A DNA stretch of 5,419 bases, taken from NCBI GenBank assembly GCA_002293615.1, contig DBDN01000040.1:4168-9586 (forward strand), read 5' to 3'. Made by a program: the position numbers and the translations under genes. This document shows, in pieces, positions 1 through 4,950 of the stretch; within the stretch, counting starts at the first letter, position 1, and every line of letters begins with the position of its first letter. The notes below the pieces were generated by a model, which worked only from the letters and a program-made list of their open reading frames with translations, was not told the origin of the DNA and did no database searches. This stretch comes from Betaproteobacteria bacterium UBA931 (GTDB lineage: Bacteria > Pseudomonadota > Gammaproteobacteria > Burkholderiales > Casimicrobiaceae).

Positions 1-284
1 AGTTCGGTCAGCGCCCGCCCCATGAATCGCTTTACTGATACGATGGTGTTGGATGGGTCTTTGGTTTGTGCCGCCAACGCTTCTTGCCCAACCGCCACGC
101 CCTGCTCCGTGTAGCGCACCACCGAAGGCAACAACGCATAACCTTTCTCATCAAGAAGTATGGTCGGCATACCGTGATGCACCGTCGCCACCAGCGAATG
201 CGTTGTGCCCAAATCAATACCGGCAACAAGTTTATGCGCAGGCTTTGACGGTAAGTTGTCAGGTTCGGAGATTTGCAGCAGCAT
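1..284 (-). CDS. hscA: HscA, Fe-S assembly Hsp70 chaperone (N-terminal part, cut by window edge)
   Basis: Specialised Hsp70 ATPase of the cytosol that, with HscB, binds the LPPVK motif of IscU and drives cluster release. Only the first 94 codons are present; the gene continues past base 1. The protein begins MLLQISEP, the typical HscA opening, then shows the Hsp70 phosphate-1 loop GIDLGTTHSLVA at residues 22-33 and the conserved VSVKRFMGR at 82-90. His29 replaces the Asn usual in DLGTTNS. The start at base 284 is chosen because it matches the HscA N-terminus and an in-frame TGA lies about nine codons upstream. No Shine-Dalgarno is visible: the leader reads ACTCCTTTATTTAACG. The gene follows hscB after 63 non-coding bases, the normal ISC order. 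Identity is secure; whether the rest of the gene is intact cannot be seen. Confidence 0.95.
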   Translation of the reverse strand, partial: MLLQISEPDNLPSKPAHKLVAGIDLGTTHSLVATVHHGMPTILLDEKGYALLPSVVRYTEQGVAVGQEALAAQTKDPSNTIVSVKRFMGRALTE

Positions 285-347
285 CGTTAAATAAAGGAGT
301 TTTCACGGCACAGACGCGTATTGTAGCGAAAGTTGCCGACGGATATA

Positions 348-875
348 TCACGCCTCATCGGCATATTCTTTCTTTTCTTCAAGGTCTTCGCGAAAGCGTT
401 CAAGAAACTGCAGTTCCATCGTAATGGGAAGCGCCTGCCGCAGGTTTTCACACGAAAGACTATCGTCATCCAGAAGATGAGCCAACATTTCCTGACGCTG
501 TCGCGATGCCTCCGTCAGTTGCATAAGCAGACGATCAATGGTTTCCTCGTCACGATCATGCAATGCGTTTTCTGCCGCTTCGCGTAACGTCAACTGATTT
601 TCGAGAAAGGTTTCAGACAACACAGCTGACTGGGGCTCGATCCCATTGATCTGCAAAAAATACAATGCTCGCAATACCGGGGTTTTTAATACGCGATACG
701 CCTCGTTAACCAATGCGGCATCGGCAATTGCCTGCTGTTTTGCTTTTCCGCCGATGGCGTTATCAGGGTGCGTCTGTTGCTGTGCGCAGTGATATGCTTT
801 TCTTAATTCGTCGTAATCCAACCGGTAATGGCGCATCAAACCCAATATCGAAAAGTAATCCCGCGCCTGCGTCAT
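348..875 (-). CDS. hscB: HscB, J-domain co-chaperone of Fe-S assembly
   Basis: Type III J-protein, 175 aa (E. coli HscB is 171), which delivers IscU to HscA and stimulates its ATPase. The J-domain spans about residues 5-75: DYFSILGL at 6-13, the essential HPD tripeptide at 36-38 (THPDN, where Lys or Arg more often follows HPD), and a helix III/IV region ending VLKTPVLRALYFL. The C-terminal three-helix domain, about 85-165, carries FLENQLTLRE (90-99). This aligns with the E. coli IscU-contact helix FLMEQLELRE, although the Met and Glu contact positions are changed to Glu and Thr. The gene lies 26 bases after iscA and 63 before hscA, so it is almost certainly co-transcribed. No clear Shine-Dalgarno precedes the ATG (AACATAGTTTTTTGCG), which suggests weak or coupled translation. 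Identity is firm from the HPD motif, length and position. Confidence 0.95.
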   Translation of the reverse strand: MTQARDYFSILGLMRHYRLDYDELRKAYHCAQQQTHPDNAIGGKAKQQAIADAALVNEAYRVLKTPVLRALYFLQINGIEPQSAVLSETFLENQLTLREAAENALHDRDEETIDRLLMQLTEASRQRQEMLAHLLDDDSLSCENLRQALPITMELQFLERFREDLEEKKEYADEA

Positions 876-901
876 CGCAAAAAACTATGTTTATATTTGA
901 T

Positions 902-1225
902 CTACACGGTAAAAGATTCACCGCAGCCGCATTCATTTTTTATGTTTGGATTTTCGAATTTGAATCCTTCGCTCAAACCCTCACGCGTGTAATCCAGCCG
1001 CGTTCCATCAAGATAAGGCAGACTTTTCTTATCGACGACAACCAATACACCATCGCTTTCAAATTGCTCGTCTTCCGGAGAAACTTCATCGGCGTATTCA
1101 ATCTTATAAGCCAGACCGGAACAGCCTGAGGTTTTCACCCCCAGCCGTAAACCGATGCCTTTGCCGCGCTTGGCAATACTCGCCCGGATATGTTTTGCCG
1201 CATTTGCCGTTAGCTGAATTGCCAT
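902..1225 (-). CDS. iscA: IscA, A-type iron-sulfur carrier protein
   Basis: Small cytosolic carrier, 107 aa (the same length as E. coli IscA), that receives clusters and hands them to apo-proteins, especially [4Fe-4S] targets. The three ligand cysteines are present: Cys35 in SGCSGL, and Cys99 and Cys101 in ECGCGESF near the C-terminus, identical in position to E. coli. The start at 1225 (MAIQLTANAA) matches the family N-terminus and is preceded by a good Shine-Dalgarno, AAAGGGGA, a few bases upstream. The reading frame stays open for 43 further codons upstream, through the end of iscU, but that stretch does not resemble the family and is not included. The gap to the iscU stop at 1239 is 13 bases and the gap to hscB is 26, so this is a tightly packed operon gene. 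I see no missing residues. Confidence 0.96.
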   Translation of the reverse strand: MAIQLTANAAKHIRASIAKRGKGIGLRLGVKTSGCSGLAYKIEYADEVSPEDEQFESDGVLVVVDKKSLPYLDGTRLDYTREGLSEGFKFENPNIKNECGCGESFTV

Positions 1226-1238
1226 GTTTTCCCCTTTC

Positions 1239-1679
1239 TCACGTCGCTGTGTGTGGTGTGCATACCGACACTTCCGCGATATCATCATCACCGTTTTTTT
1301 GCCCTTGTTTGGTCTTGTAATCCGCGATCGCCGCTTTGATCGCATCCTCGGCAAGTACCGAGCAATGAATCTTTACCGGCGGCAACGCCAACTCTTCGGC
1401 AATTTCGCTGTTTTTAATCGTCAGCGCTTCATCAAGCGTTTTTCCTTTGACCCACTCCGTCACCAAAGACGACGATGCAATCGCCGAGCCGCAACCGTAT
1501 GTTTTAAAGCGCGCATCTTCGATCACACCATCTTTGCCGACCTTGATTTGCAGCTTCATCACATCTCCGCAAGCAGGCGCGCCCACCATACCGGTGCCGA
1601 CATCATCGTCTTTTTTATCAAACGACCCCACATTGCGCGGGTTTTCATAATGATCCAGGACTTTTTTACTGTAAGTCAT
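1239..1679 (-). CDS. iscU: IscU, Fe-S cluster scaffold protein (with unusual C-terminal tail)
   Basis: Scaffold on which IscS-derived sulfur and iron are assembled into [2Fe-2S] clusters. Counted from the chosen start it is 146 aa, against 128 in E. coli, and nearly all the excess is at the C-terminus. Ligands and motifs (same numbering): Cys37 and Asp39 in GAPACGDVMK, Cys63 in YGCGSAIASSS, the HscA-binding LPPVK at 99-103, and Cys106 in IHCSVLAEDA. Asp39 is present, so this is not a D39A-type trapped variant. The ATG at 1679 (MTYSKKVLDHYENPRN) fits the family and sits 11 bases after AAAAGGA; the upstream ATG at 1691 overlaps that ribosome site and would add MNHI. The last 17 or so residues (GDDDIAEVSVCTPHTAT) do not resemble IscU and follow an A7 run with three TGA codons in the -1 frame, so the true C-terminus is uncertain. 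The core assignment is certain. Confidence 0.96.
   Translation of the reverse strand: MTYSKKVLDHYENPRNVGSFDKKDDDVGTGMVGAPACGDVMKLQIKVGKDGVIEDARFKTYGCGSAIASSSLVTEWVKGKTLDEALTIKNSEIAEELALPPVKIHCSVLAEDAIKAAIADYKTKQGQKNGDDDIAEVSVCTPHTAT
1282..1300 (-). other. A7 slippery run followed by three tandem -1-frame TGA codons, 3' end of iscU
   Basis: On the coding strand the iscU frame reads CAA AAA AAC GGT GAT GAT GAT, which contains the heptamer A AAA AAC in the phase needed for -1 slippage. One frame back, the same bases give CGG TGA TGA TGA, so a -1 slip, or one extra A in the run, would end IscU at about 130 aa, close to the usual 128. Without a slip, translation continues 17 codons to the TGA at 1241-1239. 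The bases are plainly visible. Whether this reflects programmed frameshifting, a real indel or a homopolymer sequencing error is open. Confidence 0.55.
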
Positions 1680-1690
1680 AATATGGTTCA

Positions 1691-1697
1691 TCCTTTT
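1691..1697 (-). promoter_or_regulatory. Ribosome binding site that decides the iscU start
   Basis: AAAAGGA lies 11 bases before the ATG at 1679 and directly overlaps the first base of the alternative ATG at 1691. A ribosome bound here could use the 1679 start but not the 1691 start, which agrees with the IscU family N-terminus (MTYSKK-like). Confidence 0.6.
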
Positions 1698-1701
1698 GCG
1701 A

Positions 1702-2910
1702 TTAATGCGCCGCCCATTGCACCTGAGTCATATCGACATTTTCGCAATACATTTCCCACAGCGGCGAAAGCGCGCGCAAACGTTCGACATTTTTTTTGAT
1801 CAGATCGATTGCGTAATCAATTTCCTGCTCTGTGGTAAAACGACCGACCGAAAAGCGAATCGAGCTATGTGCCAACTCATCGCTCCGCCCCAATGCGCGC
1901 AGTACATAAGAAGGCTCCAATGACGCCGACGTGCATGCCGAACCGGACGATACGGCAATATCACGAATCGCCATCATCAGGCTTTCACCTTCAACAAAAT
2001 TAAAACTCATATTGAGATTGTTGCACACACGGCGCGCCAGCGAACCGTTTACATAGACTTCTTCGATGTCGCGCAAGCCGTTGAATAAACGATCACGCAG
2101 CATTGCCAAGCGCGGAATTTCATCGTGCATTTCCGAAGCCACCAGCCGACACGCCTCGCCCATACCCACAATTTGATGTGTCGCCAACGTGCCTGAGCGC
2201 ATTCCGCGCTCATGACCGCCGCCGTGCATCTGCGCTTCAATGCGTACCCGCGGTTTGCGACGCACATACAATGCACCGATGCCTTTCGGCCCATAAATTT
2301 TATGCGCCGATACCGACATTAAATCAATTTTTAATTCGCCAAGATCTATCGGCAATTTACCCACGGCTTGCACCGCGTCAACGTGAAAAATAATACCGCG
2401 CTCGCGACATAGTTCGCCAAAAACAGGAACGTCTTGAACCACGCCGATTTCATTATTGACATACATCATTGATACCAAAATGGTATCGGGGCGCAAAGCT
2501 TCCAGAAACTTCTGCGTATCGACGATGCCTTCTTCGTTCACGTCCAGATAAGCAACGTCAAAACCTTCACGCTCCAGCTCGCGCATGGTATCAAGTGTGG
2601 CCTTGTGTTCCGTGCGCACTGTAATCAGGTGGTTGCCTTTACTTTTATAAAAATGCGCCGCGCCCTTGATCGCCAGATTGCTGGATTCGGTTGCGCCGGA
2701 CGTCCAGACGATTTCGCGCGGATCACAATTGAATAAAGCGGCGACATTCTGCCGGGATTCTTCGACGGCTTTTTCGGCCTCCCAGCCGTAAGCATGCGAA
2801 CGCGATGCCGGATTTCCGAACTTTTCAGTAAGGTAAGGGATCATTTTCTCGGCCACACGCGGATCGACAGGCGTTGTCGCCGCATAGTCAAGATAAACCG
2901 GAAGTTTCAT
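1702..2910 (-). CDS. iscS: IscS, PLP-dependent cysteine desulfurase
   Basis: Class V aminotransferase-fold enzyme, 402 aa (E. coli 404), that converts cysteine to alanine and carries the sulfur as a persulfide to IscU and to other acceptors such as tRNA thiolation and molybdopterin synthesis. It opens MKLPVYLDYAATTPVDPR. The PLP-anchoring lysine is Lys204 in SAHKIYGPKG, and the catalytic Cys326 sits in SSGSACTSAS on the mobile loop. The IscU-docking C-terminal part (SPLWEMY and beyond) is complete and ends VQWAAH. A two-residue deletion relative to E. coli lies before FGNPASRSH. The start at 2910 fits the family; GGAA sits about 7 bases upstream. In-frame ATGs at 2928 and 2940 would add 6 or 10 non-family residues, and the second lies inside a hairpin. 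The gene is separated by 85 bases from iscR and 22 from iscU. This is a group I, housekeeping-type desulfurase. Confidence 0.98.
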   Translation of the reverse strand: MKLPVYLDYAATTPVDPRVAEKMIPYLTEKFGNPASRSHAYGWEAEKAVEESRQNVAALFNCDPREIVWTSGATESSNLAIKGAAHFYKSKGNHLITVRTEHKATLDTMRELEREGFDVAYLDVNEEGIVDTQKFLEALRPDTILVSMMYVNNEIGVVQDVPVFGELCRERGIIFHVDAVQAVGKLPIDLGELKIDLMSVSAHKIYGPKGIGALYVRRKPRVRIEAQMHGGGHERGMRSGTLATHQIVGMGEACRLVASEMHDEIPRLAMLRDRLFNGLRDIEEVYVNGSLARRVCNNLNMSFNFVEGESLMMAIRDIAVSSGSACTSASLEPSYVLRALGRSDELAHSSIRFSVGRFTTEQEIDYAIDLIKKNVERLRALSPLWEMYCENVDMTQVQWAAH

Positions 2911-2929
2911 TACTGTTTCCAATTCCATA

Positions 2930-2952
2930 CGTCGGCGCATTATACGCCGACG
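2930..2952 (-). promoter_or_regulatory. GC-rich stem-loop upstream of iscS
   Basis: A perfect 8-bp inverted repeat, CGTCGGCG and CGCCGACG, encloses the seven-base loop TATAATG on the transcribed strand. It lies 19 bases before the iscS ATG at 2910. No U-run follows it in the iscS direction, so it is not a standard terminator. It more likely acts in the mRNA as a stability or processing element between iscR and iscS, or as a modulator of iscS translation. The pairing is seen directly; the role is inferred from E. coli, where structure in the iscR-iscS spacer protects the iscR part of the transcript after RyhB action. Confidence 0.6.
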
Positions 2953-2976
2953 CCGGAATCTTTTTGTAAATATTTA

Positions 2977-2997
2977 AACCAAACGCAACTTTTGGTT
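2977..2997 (-). promoter_or_regulatory. AT-rich stem-loop at the iscR stop codon
   Basis: Seven-base arms AACCAAA and TTTGGTT pair perfectly around the loop AGTTGCG. The first arm overlaps the iscR TAA stop (2998-2996), so the hairpin sits exactly at the 3' end of iscR. With the GC-rich hairpin 24 bases further on, it makes a two-hairpin spacer. It could shield the iscR message from 3' exonucleases or set the ratio of iscR to iscSUA. The stem is weaker than its neighbour because it is A/T rich. Confidence 0.45.
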
Positions 2998-3487
2998 AAA
3001 TGAGCGTCGGTTCGAGTATTGCCGTCAAATCCTGATGCATGGTGATGGGTTGATCCTGGCTTTTGCCTCGGTTGAGCTTATTCTGATACGCCACGACCAT
3101 TTGTTCCAGCGTTACCGAATCCATGAACTTGAAAATATGAGCCGTCAAGCCGGTCCATAGATCATGTGTCATGCAGTGATCCAGCTCATGCTGGCAATTA
3201 CCGCGCCCGCCGCAACGGGTTGCGTCGATAGGCTCATCGACGGCAAAAATAATATCGGCGACCGAGACTTGTGATAGCGGTTTTGCCAGGTTGTACCCAC
3301 CGCCAGGACCGCGAACACTTTCGACCAGCCCGCAACGGCGTAGTTTTCCGAAAAGTTGCTCAAGGTAAGACAAAGAAATATTCTGGCGGGTTGATACCGC
3401 CGCTAAAGTAACAGGACCTTTTGTTCCGTTCAGTGCAACATCCAAAACAGCTGTGACCGCAAAACGACCTTTTGTGGTTAATCGCAT
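2996..3487 (-). CDS. iscR: IscR, Rrf2-family Fe-S-sensing transcription regulator
   Basis: DNA-binding regulator, 163 aa (E. coli 162), that carries a [2Fe-2S] cluster and represses the isc operon when clusters are plentiful. The winged-helix region begins MRLTTKGRFAVTAVLDVAL and contains the recognition segment ISLSYLEQLFGKLRR (about 37-51) and the wing VRGPGGGYNLAKP (about 58-70). Cluster ligands are Cys92, Cys98, Cys105 and His108 (TRCGGRGNC, then DHCMTH). The second spacing is one residue longer than in E. coli IscR (C-X6-C rather than C-X5-C). The start at 3487 fits the family and has GGAG seven bases upstream; a TTG at 3505 would add six residues but would override this ribosome site. 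It is the first isc gene, 146 bases after cysE and 85 before iscS, with its own promoter and a probable autoregulatory site. Confidence 0.97.
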   Translation of the reverse strand: MRLTTKGRFAVTAVLDVALNGTKGPVTLAAVSTRQNISLSYLEQLFGKLRRCGLVESVRGPGGGYNLAKPLSQVSVADIIFAVDEPIDATRCGGRGNCQHELDHCMTHDLWTGLTAHIFKFMDSVTLEQMVVAYQNKLNRGKSQDQPITMHQDLTAILEPTLI

Positions 3488-3516
3488 AGCTATTCTCCAA
3501 AACAAGGTTTACAGGG

Positions 3517-3536
3517 GCTCCCATCCTAGGAAGAGC
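3517..3536 (-). promoter_or_regulatory. Short stem-loop in the iscR leader
   Basis: On the transcript, GCTC and GAGC arms, extendable by two G-U pairs, enclose CCTAGGAT, whose core is the palindrome CCTAGG. It lies about 30-50 bases before the iscR start, within the leader expected from the promoter below. The pairing is modest and no function is evident. Confidence 0.25.
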
Positions 3537-3567
3537 TAAATGTGAGGCAAAAAAACCGCACAGGCCA

Positions 3568-3596
3568 ACAATAAAATAACCTTCGGTTTTAGTCAA
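3568..3596 (-). promoter_or_regulatory. Probable sigma-70 promoter of iscR and the isc operon
   Basis: TTGACT (3596-3591) is a near-consensus -35 box, and TATTGT (3573-3568) a fair -10 box, separated by exactly 17 bases. Transcription would start near 3561, giving a leader of about 74 bases before iscR. It lies in the only sizeable gap between cysE and the isc genes, where the isc promoter is expected, and its -35 box falls inside a candidate IscR site. I see no terminator after cysE, so read-through from cysE is also possible. Confidence 0.65.
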
Positions 3597-3600
3597 GTAA
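3576..3600 (-). promoter_or_regulatory. Candidate type 1 IscR operator
   Basis: Compared by eye with the type 1 IscR consensus (ATASYYGACTRWWWYAGTC followed by RRSTAT), about 20 of 25 positions agree. The left half is excellent (TACTTGACTAAAAC) and the right half partial (CGAAGGTTAT). It overlaps the -35 hexamer TTGACT, the place where [2Fe-2S]-IscR represses its own operon in E. coli. The match is my own reading, not a scored motif scan. Confidence 0.55.
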
Positions 3601-3633
3601 ATTGTGCGCTTTCTACGACGCCCAAGAGAATTA

Positions 3634-4392
3634 TTATTCCAGCATTTTATTCAGCGAATCAGAATCGATCGGTTTTTCGGTATTCTCATCTGGCATTCCG
3701 CAATCAATGCCCTGAACATTAAGTTTTTTCGCCATCGTTCTAATACAGTCTTCGGTCTTTGCAACATGATCGATCAAATGATGCAACGCCACCACCATCG
3801 GATCATTCATATCATCAGATACGGCATATGCCGAAAAACCAATCTTTTCGGCTTGCCTTTTGCGTTTCTCGCTGTCCTCTGCCGTTAATACCCGCGCCGG
3901 AATGCCGACTGCCGTCGCCCCCGGCGGCACCCCGCGCACAACCACCGCGTTGGAACCGATCTTGGCTCCATCGCCGATAAAAATCGGGCCAAGCACCTTA
4001 GCGCCCGCGCCGACGACCACGCCTTTGCCGAGCGTGGGATGTCGCTTGCCTTTTTCCCATGACGTGCCGCCCAAGGTAACACCATGATAAAGCGTGCAAT
4101 CGTCGCCGATTTCCGCCGTTTCGCCGATCACGACCCCCATGCCGTGATCGATAAAAACGCGCCGACCGATAATAGCACCCGGATGAATTTCGATACCGGT
4201 CATCCAGCGGGCAAATGTTGAAAACCAGCGCGCAAGCCAGCGCAAACCGATCCGCCAACACGGATGACTGACCAAGCGATGAAAAATCAGCGCATGGACG
4301 CCGGGATAACAAGTCAGGATTTCCCAAACGTTCCGCGCGGCGGGATCACGTTCAAAAATAACGGTGACATCTTCTCGAATACGATTAAACAT
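3634..4392 (-). CDS. cysE: CysE, serine O-acetyltransferase (short form)
   Basis: Cytosolic hexapeptide-repeat acyltransferase, 252 aa, making O-acetyl-L-serine from serine and acetyl-CoA, the committed step of cysteine synthesis. A short helical N-terminus (RDPAARNVWEILTCYPGVHA at 15-34) leads into the left-handed beta-helix: IEIHPGAIIGRRVFIDHG from 67, GETAEIGDD at 90-98, YHGVTLGGT at 102-110, and RHPTLG at 117-122. Likely catalytic and substrate residues are Asp82-His83 and His118, matching Asp157-His158 and His193 of E. coli. It lacks the long N-terminal domain of enterobacterial CysE and has a helical tail of about 80 residues after VPPGATAVGIPARV, as in the Pseudomonas/NifP-like form. 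The C-terminus is MLE, without the terminal Ile that E. coli CysE inserts into CysK. The ATG directly follows the moaC TAA, so the two are probably coupled. Two tandem TAA codons end the gene. Confidence 0.95.
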   Translation of the reverse strand: MFNRIREDVTVIFERDPAARNVWEILTCYPGVHALIFHRLVSHPCWRIGLRWLARWFSTFARWMTGIEIHPGAIIGRRVFIDHGMGVVIGETAEIGDDCTLYHGVTLGGTSWEKGKRHPTLGKGVVVGAGAKVLGPIFIGDGAKIGSNAVVVRGVPPGATAVGIPARVLTAEDSEKRKRQAEKIGFSAYAVSDDMNDPMVVALHHLIDHVAKTEDCIRTMAKKLNVQGIDCGMPDENTEKPIDSDSLNKMLE

Positions 4393-4890
4393 TTATGGCG
4401 CCCCGGCAATAAAGTAACCGGATTTCCCCCCGGTTTTTTCCAAAAGACGGACATCGGTGATGCACATTGCGCGATCCACCGCTTTACACATATCGTAAAT
4501 AGTCAGTAGCCCGACGCTCGCGGCCGTTAACGCCTCCATTTCCACGCCGGTCTGCCCCTTGGTTTCGGCAGTTACCTCAATCAATACCGACGACGACGCC
4601 CGATCAGGGGTAAAAGCAACCGCGATACGGGTCAACGCCAACGGATGGCAGAGCGGGATCAACGTCGAAGTCTGCTTGGCCGCCTGAATCGCGGCGATCC
4701 GCGCTACGCCCAGCACATCGCCTTTTTTCGCATCGCCGCTCATGATCAGCGCCAGCGTTTCCGGCTTCATATCAATGCGGCCGCCAGCGCGGGCCATACG
4801 CAATGTGGACTCCTTTCCGCCGACATCCACCATGTGCGCCTGACCGCTTTGATCAAAATGGGTAAACCCGGGAGAATTTATGTTACTCAT
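4393..4890 (-). CDS. moaC: MoaC, cyclic pyranopterin monophosphate synthase
   Basis: Enzyme of molybdenum-cofactor synthesis, 165 aa (E. coli 161), which converts the MoaA product 3',8-cyclo-dihydro-GTP to cyclic pyranopterin monophosphate. Family motifs are complete: GQAHMVDVGGK (16-26), KKGDVLGVARIAAIQAAK (55-72, with Lys56 equivalent to E. coli Lys51), LIPLCHPL (77-84, His82), GVEMEALTAASV (115-126) and IYDMCKAVDR (131-140, Asp133 and Lys136), ending GGKSGYF. The start at 4890 fits the family and has AAAAGAG seven bases upstream; an in-frame ATG at 4974 would add 28 residues unlike MoaC. It is the first gene of the minus-strand run, and its stop codon abuts the cysE ATG (TAAATG). No other moa, moe or mog gene is visible here, so its pathway partners are elsewhere. 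Confidence 0.97.
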   Translation of the reverse strand: MSNINSPGFTHFDQSGQAHMVDVGGKESTLRMARAGGRIDMKPETLALIMSGDAKKGDVLGVARIAAIQAAKQTSTLIPLCHPLALTRIAVAFTPDRASSSVLIEVTAETKGQTGVEMEALTAASVGLLTIYDMCKAVDRAMCITDVRLLEKTGGKSGYFIAGAP

Positions 4891-4920
4891 AAAAAAACTC
4901 TTTTCAGTTGCCTGACCGAA

Positions 4921-4950
4921 CAATGTCCGTAAAATAAATCGGAAACATTG
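4921..4950. repeat. Imperfect inverted repeat in the moaC / M48-protease divergent spacer
   Basis: The arms CAATGTCCG and CGG-AA-ACATTG face each other across TAAAATAAAT: nine complementary bases per side with a two-base bulge on one arm. It lies in the 107-base spacer between divergent genes, just before a TATACT hexamer (4954-4959) that could be a forward-strand -10 box, although no good -35 accompanies it. It may be an operator or simply a weak hairpin. I found no convincing promoter for moaC in this spacer. Confidence 0.35.

Noticed and set aside
290..300. AAAGGAG on the plus strand as a ribosome site for a forward gene
   Set aside because: No start codon with an appreciable frame follows at a suitable distance; the bases are the complement of the hscA leader.
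1224..1799. Long forward-strand open frame opposite iscU and iscS (191 codons)
   Set aside because: It lies fully antisense to conserved iscU/iscS codons, its composition is arginine/histidine rich as expected for a shadow frame, and it shows no recognisable domain or ribosome site.
2930..2967. GC-rich palindrome with a T-run on the plus strand as a forward-strand terminator
   Set aside because: The T-run starts eight or nine bases after the stem, and no forward-strand gene ends nearby; both flanking genes are on the minus strand.
3496..3521. Possible type 2 (apo-IscR) site in the iscR leader: GGAGCCCCTGT then CTTGTTTTGGA
   Set aside because: The outer parts fit the type 2 consensus, but the central GTTTG block is absent (AAACC instead), leaving about 17 of 26 positions in a very degenerate motif. 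It also overlaps the ribosome site. Probably chance.
3574..3592. AACC-GAA-GGTT hairpin followed by ATTTTATT as a cysE terminator
   Set aside because: The stem is only four base pairs and it lies inside the promoter/IscR operator, which explains the sequence better.
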